Shown piece after piece: positions 1 to 5,435 of a stretch of 5,520 bases of DNA (positions within the stretch are counted from its first letter, which is position 1; every line of letters starts with the position of its first letter). The translations under genes were made by a program, and so were the position numbers. The notes beneath the pieces are model-generated. The model made no database searches. It saw nothing but the letters and a program-made list of their open reading frames with translations, and was not told the DNA's origin. This stretch comes from Methanobacteriota archaeon (lineage in GTDB: Archaea; Thermoplasmatota; Poseidoniia; MGIII; CG-Epi1), in contig PSPB01000045.1 of the NCBI GenBank assembly GCA_003193815.1, positions 1-5,520 on the forward strand, in the 5' to 3' direction.

Positions 1-9
1 GACGCCCAT
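1..9 (-). CDS. Possible first three codons of the next operon gene (cut by the window edge)
   Basis: The acyltransferase stop reads GAGTGATG, so an ATG overlaps the TGA by one base, exactly as at the secY/acyltransferase junction. It is preceded by GGTGAG, a plausible Shine-Dalgarno sequence. Only Met-Gly-Val is visible, so no product can be named. In many archaea adk (adenylate kinase) follows secY, but nothing here distinguishes it from other genes. The call rests on the junction pattern only. Confidence 0.4.
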
Positions 10-638
10 CACTCACCGAGCCGGTTGGGCTTCTTCAGGTTTTCCGGCAAATCCACAATCCGCGCCGGGACGCCGACCGCCATCTTCCAGGCGGGGACGT
101 CGCGCGTCACGACCGCGCCGCCGGCGATGAACGCTCCTTCGCCGACGCTGATGCCCGGCATCAGCGTCGCATTGGCGCCGACGGTGACGTCGTCGCCGAG
201 CGTAACGCCCTCGAGCCGGTAGTCGGTCCGCAGCGGGGTGCGGTCATTGGTGAGCGTTGCGTTAGGGCCAAGGAAGCAGCGGTCACCGATGCGCGAGCCG
301 GTGGGGATGTAGACGCCGGTTTGCAAGCTGCAGTGGTTGCCGACACGGCAGTCGTCGTCGATGGTGACGCCCGTGCCAATTAGGCAACCGTCGCCGACGG
401 TGGAGTCCTCGCGCACCAGCCAGCCGTGGCCGCTGCGCACGCCGTTGCCGAGCCGCGCACGCGAGTAGAGCGTTCCCGCACGCAGTGTGCAATCGTCGCC
501 GACGGTCGCGCCCGCGATTTCCGCTTCGCGGTCGCCGTCGAGTAGCGGCAGCTCGTCGCCTGACGGGTAGCCGATGACGACGTCCCGGTCCAGAAAGCAA
601 CCCTCACCGATGGTCGAGCCGCCGATGACGCGCGCCAT
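9..638 (-). CDS. Hexapeptide-repeat (left-handed beta-helix) acyltransferase, probably sugar N- or O-acetyltransferase
   Basis: This encodes a 209-residue protein made almost entirely of imperfect [LIV]-G-x-x-x-x hexapeptide units (for example STIGEG, ATVGDD, STVGDG, VTIDDD, SRIGDR, VTLGDD), the signature of a left-handed parallel beta-helix acyltransferase. Motifs shared with the WbpD/WlbB-like sugar N-acetyltransferase group, numbered from the GTG at 641, are SGHGWLVRE at 70-78 with a candidate functional His72, VYIPTGSRIGDRCFLGPNA at 110-128, LTNDRTP at 130-136, and a C-terminal AVVTRDVPAWKMAVGVPARI at 176-195. Such enzymes are usually trimers that move acetyl from acetyl-CoA to a nucleotide sugar in the cytoplasm; substrate is not predictable here. 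Start: ATG at 638 in a TGATG junction with the secY stop, GAGGAG upstream. A GTG one codon earlier (641) is possible but leaves no spacing. Confidence is high for the fold and low for the substrate. Confidence 0.88.
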   Translation of the reverse strand: MARVIGGSTIGEGCFLDRDVVIGYPSGDELPLLDGDREAEIAGATVGDDCTLRAGTLYSRARLGNGVRSGHGWLVREDSTVGDGCLIGTGVTIDDDCRVGNHCSLQTGVYIPTGSRIGDRCFLGPNATLTNDRTPLRTDYRLEGVTLGDDVTVGANATLMPGISVGEGAFIAGGAVVTRDVPAWKMAVGVPARIVDLPENLKKPNRLGE

Positions 639-2356
639 CACTCCTCGCCGAAGAACTGTCGCAGGACCGGATGCATTTCCATCATCTGCTCCTTGCCGAT
701 TTGCTCGTACATGCGGATCATGATGCCGACCGTCAGCAACACCCCCGTCCCGGAGGACTGCCCCGTCGTGCCAATCATGTCGCCGCCGGCAGCCAGCAGC
801 CCCACCATCGCGCCGCTGAAGACGGTCACCGTCGGGATGTACCGCTCGAGCACTTTCTCAACGATACGCGGGTCCCGCCGGAAGCCGGGGATTTGCATCC
901 CCGAGCCCTGGATTTGCTTGGCGACCCCCTGCGCCCCCATGTTGGTGGTCTCAATCCAGAACTTGGCGAACATCATTGAGCCCAGTATCATGACGCCCAT
1001 GTAGACGATGACATGCAACAGCAGCTGGTACGGTTCGTGGCTCACGCCGCCGATGGTCATGTAGCTCTCGTACTTGGGGCTCGCCAGCGGCAGGAACCAG
1101 TCCTGTATGCCGTTGACCCGGTTCAGGTAGTAGGCAGCACCCATGGTCGGGACCGGGTTGCCTTGGCTGACGTCGAAGGCACCAATCATCCAGTTATGCC
1201 CGACAATCGGCCATTTGGACATCGTCGGGTGCGACCAGAATAGCATCGCGAACATGTTGACGTTGGCAAGCAGCGCCGATACCAGAATTACCGGGATGAC
1301 GCTGGCGTAAATCAGCCGGATGGGGTAGCGTCCGCGCGCGCCGCGGACGCGTCCGTGTGCCAGTGGCAGCTCGATGCGCGACGATTCGACATATACCACG
1401 ACGAAAAACACGATGAGCGTCCCGACCAGCGCGACGACTGGATTGGGCGGCGCCAGCAGCATCGCCTCGTAGCCGCCCTGCATCAGCTCGCGCGACGAGG
1501 AGTTCATGATGGTCCAGATGACCATCGGGATGGTCCCGGTCGGTGGCGAGTTGGGGTCGGTCGCTCCGGGTGCCGGCTCCCAGTTCAGGGTGCCGGTGAA
1601 GATTGCCTGACTGACGCCGGCGGCGATGAAGAGCGAAATACCGCTGCCGATGCCCCACTTGGAGACCACTTCATCCATCAGGAATACGAGGTATGAGCCA
1701 ATAATTAATTGGGTGATAATCGCCATGCGGGCCCACGTAAGGCCGAGTTCGCCGACGACACCCACGCTCGGTTCGAGGAAGCCGAAGACCTGCGGGATGG
1801 ATTCGACGAAAATCATCACCACTACCAGCACCTTCTGGGTGCCCTGGTAGATCGCCTTGTCCTTGGTGTCCTGCAGGTTGAGGTTGATAATCTTGGCGCC
1901 GGTGAAAAGCTGCATGATAATCGAGCCGGTCACAATCGGCCCGATACCGAGATGCATCAGGCTCCCTGATGCCCCGGCAAGGATGGCGCGGTACTGGACG
2001 AACAGGTCGACGGTGTCGGGGCCGAGCCCGTACATCGTGACGTTGGTCAGCGCGAAGTAGAGAAGCAGGATGCCAAGCGTCCAGGTCATCTTGGTCCGGA
2101 AATGAACGTGGCCGTCCGGCTTGGTGATGCTCGGCATGCGCTCGATAATCGGCGCCAGCCCGTGCAGCTTCGACCCTTCGCCAGAATACGAGGAGGCCAT
2201 GTAGGTGAGCCAGGCCAGGATGGCCATGCCGCCCCCCATCAGCAGCGCCGCCTCAGTGCTGGGGTCTTTCCAGCGGAACCAGAGCAAGTAGAACAGGATT
2301 ACCGCGATACAGGGGCCGAAGGCCCTCGACGGCTCGCGCGGTATCGAATCAGCCAA
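638..2356 (-). CDS. secY: Protein translocase subunit SecY with extended N-terminus
   Basis: This encodes the 572-residue channel subunit of the Sec translocon (Sec61 alpha homologue), which moves unfolded proteins across or into the cytoplasmic membrane. The archaeal core starts near residue 67 (LAPIIERMPSITKPDGHVHF). Clear family segments are HLGIGPIVTGSIIMQLFTG at 135-153, YLVFLMDEVVSKWGIGSGIS at 222-241 followed by LFIAAGVSQAIF, IELPLAHGRVRGARGRYPIR at 328-347, FWIETTNMGAQGVAKQI at 466-482, and TGVLLTVGIMIRMYEQIGKE at 537-556. Ten hydrophobic segments fit TM1-TM10 (TM1 about 91-108, TM10 about 537-552). Two additional hydrophobic stretches, about 13-29 and 36-54, precede them, and the outer TM7-TM8 loop is long. 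The protein is well over 100 residues longer than the roughly 436-residue Methanocaldococcus SecY. The TTG start is supported by GAGGTG four bases upstream and by overlap with rpl15. The stop adjoins the acyltransferase start. Confidence 0.96.
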   Translation of the reverse strand: MADSIPREPSRAFGPCIAVILFYLLWFRWKDPSTEAALLMGGGMAILAWLTYMASSYSGEGSKLHGLAPIIERMPSITKPDGHVHFRTKMTWTLGILLLYFALTNVTMYGLGPDTVDLFVQYRAILAGASGSLMHLGIGPIVTGSIIMQLFTGAKIINLNLQDTKDKAIYQGTQKVLVVVMIFVESIPQVFGFLEPSVGVVGELGLTWARMAIITQLIIGSYLVFLMDEVVSKWGIGSGISLFIAAGVSQAIFTGTLNWEPAPGATDPNSPPTGTIPMVIWTIMNSSSRELMQGGYEAMLLAPPNPVVALVGTLIVFFVVVYVESSRIELPLAHGRVRGARGRYPIRLIYASVIPVILVSALLANVNMFAMLFWSHPTMSKWPIVGHNWMIGAFDVSQGNPVPTMGAAYYLNRVNGIQDWFLPLASPKYESYMTIGGVSHEPYQLLLHVIVYMGVMILGSMMFAKFWIETTNMGAQGVAKQIQGSGMQIPGFRRDPRIVEKVLERYIPTVTVFSGAMVGLLAAGGDMIGTTGQSSGTGVLLTVGIMIRMYEQIGKEQMMEMHPVLRQFFGEE

Positions 2357-2768
2357 GCTGCACCTCTCCGCCAGCAGCTTCCACCTTCTGGATGGCGCGG
2401 GCGGAGGCAGCGCTTACGGTAATCGTGCAGGGGCGGCTCAGGTCGCCGGTCGAGAGCAGTTTGTCGAAGCCCAGTGGCCCCAAGTTGACGGAGAACTGTT
2501 TCCCTTTCTGCGTCGCGCTGCCGTCGGTGACCCAGCGGTCGAGCGATTCTTCGAGCAGCTTCAGGTTCAGCACCGCGCTGGCGGCGACGACCGCCGGTGG
2601 CCGTGTGAAGCCGGAACGGCCCCAGACGCGTCCGACGCGCTCGTACATCACCCGCTTGGTCTTGTGCGAGCCAGCGTTGCCGCGCCCACCACGCAGGCCG
2701 GCGCCACGCCCTTTCTTGTGGCCGCGTCCGCGGGTGCGGCCGCGTCGCATGGACTTACGCGTCGCCAC
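2349..2768 (-). CDS. rpl15: 50S ribosomal protein L15 (uL15)
   Basis: This encodes a 139-residue uL15, which threads a basic N-terminal tail into 23S rRNA. Residues 1-40 are Arg/Gly/Lys-rich (RGRTRGRGHKKGRGAGLRGG, then GNAGSHKTKR), the typical L15 extension. The globular part includes GPLGFDKLLSTGDLSRPCTI at 97-116 and a C-terminal AIQKVEAAGGEV motif at 125-136, both family hallmarks. Start choice: a GTG at 2768 with GAGGAGG seven bases upstream gives the sequence MATRKSMRRG. An ATG six codons later (2750) has no ribosome-binding site. The GTG start overlaps rpl30 by 14 bases. The TGA stop overlaps the TTG start of secY by 8 bases. Lengths and sequence are otherwise ordinary. Confidence 0.95.
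   Translation of the reverse strand: MATRKSMRRGRTRGRGHKKGRGAGLRGGRGNAGSHKTKRVMYERVGRVWGRSGFTRPPAVVAASAVLNLKLLEESLDRWVTDGSATQKGKQFSVNLGPLGFDKLLSTGDLSRPCTITVSAASARAIQKVEAAGGEVQLG
2361..2369 (-). promoter_or_regulatory. Shine-Dalgarno sequence for the TTG start of secY
   Basis: The minus strand reads GGAGAGGTG, then CAGC, then the TTG start. GAGGTG is a near-ideal archaeal Shine-Dalgarno sequence with 4-base spacing, inside the last codons of rpl15. It is the main evidence that SecY begins at the TTG and carries the extra N-terminal hydrophobic segments. The internal ATG at 2200 (residue 53) has no such sequence upstream. Confidence 0.72.
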
Positions 2769-3228
2769 GAGTCATCCTCCTCAACAGGGCGTTGATGGCG
2801 TCGCCGCGGTAGCCCAGCGCGCCGCCTTCGGTGAAAGAGCGCTTGATGCCTTCCCACCCCTTGCGGGGCGGATGGAGCCGCAGCACCGGTTTCAGGCCCG
2901 GAACGTCGCGCAGCCGCGCCTTGCCGGCAGCCACCTTCTTCGCGAACGCTTTCACCGTCGTGAAGCCGCCCTCCTTGAGCGCCGCCTTGTCGAGCGGCTT
3001 GCGCCCGCCCAGCATTCCGGCGTCGCCCAGCAGCAGCTCGGCGGTCTCGGCGTCGGCTTCGCCCCAAGTGACGTAATCCTTCACTTGTCGCAGCATCCCG
3101 AGATGGGTGGCGTCTTCGGGGACCATCACGCAGTGATTGACCCGGTTCAGCCGCAGCAACCGCATTGTTTCGCGCGCCTTGGGCTTGACGTTAATCGGCC
3201 CGCGCACGCGGACGACGGCCCAGGTCAT
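2755..3228 (-). CDS. rpl30: 50S ribosomal protein L30 (uL30, archaeal long form)
   Basis: This encodes a 157-residue uL30 of the archaeal/eukaryotic L7 type, much longer than the roughly 60-residue bacterial form. Conserved parts are AVVRVRGPINVKPKARETMR at 4-23, LRLNRVNHCVMVPED at 25-39, MLRQVKDYVTWGE at 45-57, and the C-terminal LHPPRKGWEGIKRSFTEGG at 118-136 followed by ALGYRGDAINALLRRM. The open frame continues upstream to 3522, but only as an out-of-frame reading of rps5. The chosen ATG overlaps the rps5 TGA (ATGA) and sits at the conserved N-terminus. No clear Shine-Dalgarno sequence precedes it; instead there is a short GC-rich inverted repeat (GGGC GGC GCCC), so translation probably relies on coupling to rps5. 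The gene ends with TAA 14 bases inside rpl15. Confidence 0.96.
   Translation of the reverse strand: MTWAVVRVRGPINVKPKARETMRLLRLNRVNHCVMVPEDATHLGMLRQVKDYVTWGEADAETAELLLGDAGMLGGRKPLDKAALKEGGFTTVKAFAKKVAAGKARLRDVPGLKPVLRLHPPRKGWEGIKRSFTEGGALGYRGDAINALLRRMTRGDA
2776..2782 (-). promoter_or_regulatory. Shine-Dalgarno sequence for the GTG start of rpl15
   Basis: The minus strand reads GAGGAGG, seven bases before the GTG at 2768, within the final codons of rpl30. It favours the GTG over the internal ATG at 2750, which has no comparable upstream sequence. Confidence 0.7.
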
Positions 3229-4052
3229 GCGGGCGCCGCCCCCAGTAGCATGTTGTGCGCCTCTTCCTGGCCCGGCAGCAGCTTCGCGCTGGCGGTCTTC
3301 TCGAGCGCCTTGAACATCGCGCTGGCGTAATTGTAAATGGTCTGCGTCTGCCCCTTGCTGAACGACCAGATGTCCTGGACGCCCGCCATGCGGAGCATGA
3401 TGCGCCCGACGTCGTTGGTCACCAATCCCACGCCGGGCGGCGCCGGTTTGAGCGTCACGCGCGTCGAGCCTGTGCGGCCCGCGACGGTAAACGGCAGCGA
3501 GTTCGGCACCGCGGTCGAGCACTCCCAGGAACCGCTTCCGCGCCGGATTTCAATCAGGTTCTGCTTGGCGCGGTCCATGGATTTCTGGATGGTCGGCCGC
3601 ACCAGCTTGCCCGAGACGCGACCCAGCCCGACGCAGCCGTCACCGTTGCCGACCATGGTCGTAACGGCGAAGCGCACCCTGCGCCCCGAATCGGACATGC
3701 GCTGGACCATGTGGATGTCGATAACCTCCTCCTTCAGGTCGGGCAGCAGGATATCGACGATTTCGGGCTCGCGCAGTGGCAGGCCCGACGTCAGCGCCTC
3801 GTGAATTGTAGTAATTTCGCCAGCGACGACCTTGCGCCCCAGCTCGGTCTTTGGCTTCCACGCATCGACGCGCTCGGAAGCCGCCTTGCGGCGCTGCTGC
3901 GCCGGCGTCAGCCGCGGTCCGCGGTCACGCGGCGGTCCACCCCGGCGGGGGGGACCGCCGCGCTGAGGTCCACCGCGGGGTGGGCCGCCAGCCCGGGGGC
4001 CGCCACGCGGTGGCGGGCTGGTGCTGGTCCTGCGCACCGGGGGCGGGCTCAC
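3225..4052 (-). CDS. rps5: 30S ribosomal protein S5 (uS5) with RG/P-rich N-terminal tail
   Basis: This encodes a 275-residue uS5, a small-subunit protein of the mRNA entry region and decoding fidelity. The archaeal core begins at about residue 62 (VDAWKPKTELGRKV). It continues with LREPEIVDILLPDLKEEVIDI at 93-113, VQRMSDSGRRVRFAVTTMVGN at 116-136, DGCVGLGRVSGK at 138-149, SGSWEC at 173-178, GSTRVTLKPAPPGVGLV at 195-211 and GVQDIWSFSKGQTQTIYNYA at 224-243. Ahead of the core are about 60 extra residues dominated by RGGP/GGPP repeats. The usual archaeal Cys-rich segment is changed: Ser replaces Cys at 173, and CSTAVPN occupies the place of the CxCGxPH-like sequence. The GTG start overlaps the rpl18 stop (GTGA) and has AAGGAGG seven bases upstream, so the tail is probably translated. 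The TGA stop overlaps the rpl30 ATG. Confidence 0.96.
   Translation of the reverse strand: MSPPPVRRTSTSPPPRGGPRAGGPPRGGPQRGGPPRRGGPPRDRGPRLTPAQQRRKAASERVDAWKPKTELGRKVVAGEITTIHEALTSGLPLREPEIVDILLPDLKEEVIDIHMVQRMSDSGRRVRFAVTTMVGNGDGCVGLGRVSGKLVRPTIQKSMDRAKQNLIEIRRGSGSWECSTAVPNSLPFTVAGRTGSTRVTLKPAPPGVGLVTNDVGRIMLRMAGVQDIWSFSKGQTQTIYNYASAMFKALEKTASAKLLPGQEEAHNMLLGAAPA
3912..4010 (-). repeat. Low-complexity Gly/Pro/Arg coding repeat in rps5
   Basis: Codons for uS5 residues 15-47 form an imperfect tandem repeat encoding units such as RGGPPRGGPQRGGPPRRGGPP. Glycine, proline and arginine account for nearly all residues. The DNA is extremely GC-rich and contains a run of seven C on the coding strand (3947-3953), a likely spot for sequencing or replication slippage. 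The reading frame nevertheless stays open and leads straight into the uS5 core. Such a segment should be disordered, positively charged and able to touch RNA. Confidence 0.8.
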
Positions 4053-4534
4053 GCCTTCGCCTCCTTGATAGCGGCAGAGACCTTCTCGACCTGTTTGGCG
4101 GTCGCCTTGGAAATGTGTTCGCCGCGGATGCGCTCCTCGCCCGGGTAAAGGGTATCCGAGTGCGGGACTTCGAGTCCGCCATCGACCAGCCCCTTGAGCA
4201 CCGCGAAGACGCGACCGCCCGGGGTGGGGGTGACGCGGCCGATGTCGAGCACCGCTCGCGTCTCGCCCGCAGCTTGTGCGTTACGCGCTGCGAGCAGCCC
4301 CGACAGGTAGGCGGCGGGGATGCTGGTGCCGGAGCCTTTCCAGCCCAGCGCACCCAGCTGCTGCGAGCTGACTGCGGCGACAACCTCATCGCCCTGTTTC
4401 GCGAAGCGGATTAGCTGGATGAGCACCTGCCGGTTGGTGACGCGCACGACTGCGCGCGCCTCTCCCGACTTGAGCAGCGCCAGCCGCTTGCGGTAATCGG
4501 TCGCGCCTTCGCGGCGCCGGCGGAATTGCCTCAT
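4049..4534 (-). CDS. rpl18: 50S ribosomal protein L18 (uL18, archaeal type)
   Basis: This encodes a 161-residue uL18, which binds 5S rRNA together with uL5 in the central protuberance. Diagnostic segments are FRRRREGATDYRKRLALLKSG at 4-24, LGWKGSGTSIPAAYLSGLLAA at 63-83, AVLDIGRVTPTPGGRVFAVLKG at 94-115, LEVPHSDTLYP at 121-131 and GEERIRGEHI at 132-141, all characteristic of archaeal uL18. The open frame continues upstream to 4705, but that part lies wholly inside rpl19e and does not look like uL18. The chosen ATG overlaps the rpl19e stop (ATGA), starts at the family's conserved N-terminus, and has GAGGTGA four bases upstream. The TGA stop overlaps the GTG start of rps5. Confidence 0.96.
   Translation of the reverse strand: MRQFRRRREGATDYRKRLALLKSGEARAVVRVTNRQVLIQLIRFAKQGDEVVAAVSSQQLGALGWKGSGTSIPAAYLSGLLAARNAQAAGETRAVLDIGRVTPTPGGRVFAVLKGLVDGGLEVPHSDTLYPGEERIRGEHISKATAKQVEKVSAAIKEAKA
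4060..4066 (-). promoter_or_regulatory. Shine-Dalgarno sequence for the GTG start of rps5
   Basis: The minus strand reads AAGGAGG, then seven bases, then the GTG start of rps5. It lies in the last codons of rpl18. It supports initiation at this GTG and so inclusion of the RG-rich tail in uS5. Confidence 0.72.
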
Positions 4535-4989
4535 TGTTTCACCTCGATGCCATCGGTCTGCATGTGCGAGCGCAGATGCGCCCGCGAGTTGTACATCCCG
4601 CCCTTGGCGCGGCGGTAGTAGTGGCGATATTGCGATGCGGTGAGCGTGCCCGCTACCCGCAGGCCACGCAGTTCGTCGCGCAGCGCACGGATGCGCGTCA
4701 TCCACGCTTCCTTCTTCGGCGTGCGCGCCTTGCCGTGGCCGCGGCGCGAGCCGTGCCCGCGCTGCCGCCCCTTGGCACGCTGCGCGTCGCGGTGGCGTGC
4801 GCGACCGCGGGAGATGCCCTTCTTCTGGTGCTTGCGGATGAACTTCTGGACAATCAGGTGCCGCACGTCGTCGCGGGTGACCGCTTCGCCGATGCGCTCT
4901 TGGATTTCGGCGCGGTCGTCAACCCAGACCCGGTCGAGCCCGCACTTGAGCAGACGGGCGGCGACGCGGCGCTGGTAGGCGAGATTCAT
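4531..4989 (-). CDS. rpl19e: 50S ribosomal protein L19e (eL19)
   Basis: This encodes a 152-residue eL19, another archaeal/eukaryotic-specific large-subunit protein. Family features in order are LAYQRRVAARLLKCGLDRVWVD near the start, where archaeal homologues have a similar 'QKRLAA-ILKCG-RVW-D' pattern; KKGISRGRARHRDAQRAKGR at 56-75; RGHGSRRGHGKARTPKKEAW at 77-96; RIRALRDELRGLR at 99-111; and YRHYYRRAKGGMYNSRAHLR at 121-140. The highly basic centre is the extended rRNA-binding segment. Length is normal for the family. The ATG start overlaps the rpl32e TGA by four bases, and the TGA stop overlaps the rpl18 ATG in the same way. The final codons (IEVKQ) carry the ribosome-binding site of rpl18. 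Confidence 0.97.
   Translation of the reverse strand: MNLAYQRRVAARLLKCGLDRVWVDDRAEIQERIGEAVTRDDVRHLIVQKFIRKHQKKGISRGRARHRDAQRAKGRQRGHGSRRGHGKARTPKKEAWMTRIRALRDELRGLRVAGTLTASQYRHYYRRAKGGMYNSRAHLRSHMQTDGIEVKQ
4539..4545 (-). promoter_or_regulatory. Shine-Dalgarno sequence for rpl18 (decides the start)
   Basis: The minus strand reads GAGGTGA, followed by AACA and the rpl18 ATG. This is a near-perfect archaeal Shine-Dalgarno sequence with 4-base spacing, inside the last codons of rpl19e. It settles the start at 4534 against the longer open frame that runs upstream through rpl19e. Confidence 0.78.
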
Positions 4990-5435
4990 TCCTCGTCCTC
5001 TTCCGCGGCGTCATCATCATCGTAGCCGCGGCTGTTGAGCACGCGGATTTCCAGCTCGGCGGCGCGCGCCTCAATCGCTTCGCGCTTGCGGTCGCCGACG
5101 GTGGCGGCGACCCGTGCCGCTTCCAGCTTGCCGTCGAGCGCTTCGAGCTCCTCGGGCCGGTGCACCAGCACCTCGGCGAAGCCAGATGGGTGCAGCCCGC
5201 GCGCGGCGACGGGGCCGCGGTAGCCGGTCGAGACCACCGGCGGGCGATACTTGCGGCGCATGCGCATCTTGCTGTGCATCCCGCGTGGCTTGCGCCAGGC
5301 GGTGCCGAGCCGCTTGTAGCGGAACCAGTTCTGCCGCTTGAAGGCGGGCCGCTTGCGGCTGGCAGCGTTGCGCTTCGCGAGTGCCTTGCGGGCGTCCGCG
5401 TCGAGCTTCGGCTTTGCCTTCGGCTTATGCGTCAT
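4986..5435 (-). CDS. rpl32e: 50S ribosomal protein L32e (eL32)
   Basis: This encodes a 149-residue eL32, a large-subunit rRNA-binding protein found in archaea and eukaryotes but not bacteria. The family core is unmistakable: [21 protein letters not shown] at about residues 32-52, [21 protein letters not shown] at about 55-75, [14 protein letters not shown] at 79-92, and [22 protein letters not shown] at 113-134. A basic, Lys/Ala-rich N-terminal segment of about 30 residues precedes the core. The last 11 residues form a strongly acidic tail (four Asp, then AAEEDEE), which is odd for a protein that is otherwise basic. The ATG start has the ribosome-binding sequence GGAGTGAT just upstream and overlaps the rpl6 stop by 11 bases. 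The TGA stop overlaps the rpl19e ATG in an ATGA arrangement. Confidence 0.96.
   Translation of the reverse strand: MTHKPKAKPKLDADARKALAKRNAASRKRPAFKRQNWFRYKRLGTAWRKPRGMHSKMRMRRKYRPPVVSTGYRGPVAARGLHPSGFAEVLVHRPEELEALDGKLEAARVAATVGDRKREAIEARAAELEIRVLNSRGYDDDDAAEEDEE
4990..5000 (-). promoter_or_regulatory. Purine-rich ribosome-binding region of rpl19e inside the eL32 acidic tail
   Basis: The minus strand reads GAGGACGAGGA immediately before the rpl19e ATG. The first GAGG lies 7 bases from the start codon, a good Shine-Dalgarno distance. The same bases are the Glu/Asp codons that end eL32, so the acidic tail and the ribosome-binding site are one stretch of DNA. Confidence 0.6.

Noticed and set aside
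2198..2200. Internal ATG (SecY residue 53) as the true start, giving a conventional SecY
   Set aside because: No ribosome-binding sequence precedes it (the message reads CACCTAC just upstream), whereas the TTG at 2356 has GAGGTG at good spacing and overlaps rpl15. Not fully excluded.
2392..3330. A 312-codon open frame on the plus strand
   Set aside because: It lies antisense to rpl15 and rpl30, both secure, and its translation is low-complexity Arg/Pro/Ala/His-rich with no recognisable domain. High GC content removes stop codons from antisense frames.
3229..3522. Upstream in-frame extension of rpl30
   Set aside because: It is an out-of-frame reading of rps5 with no uL30 similarity. The ATGA overlap start at 3228 matches the family N-terminus.
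3931..4020. GC-rich repeat as a terminator or regulatory hairpin between rpl18 and rps5
   Set aside because: It is explained by Gly/Pro/Arg codons of the uS5 tail. It has no T-run and lies inside a coding frame that continues into the conserved core.
3255..4148. A 297-codon open frame on the plus strand
   Set aside because: It is antisense to rps5 and the end of rpl18, with Arg/Ala/His-rich composition and no family motif. It is best explained as a GC-driven shadow.
4535..4705. Upstream in-frame extension of rpl18
   Set aside because: It lies wholly inside rpl19e, does not resemble uL18, and a strong Shine-Dalgarno sequence marks the ATG at 4534.
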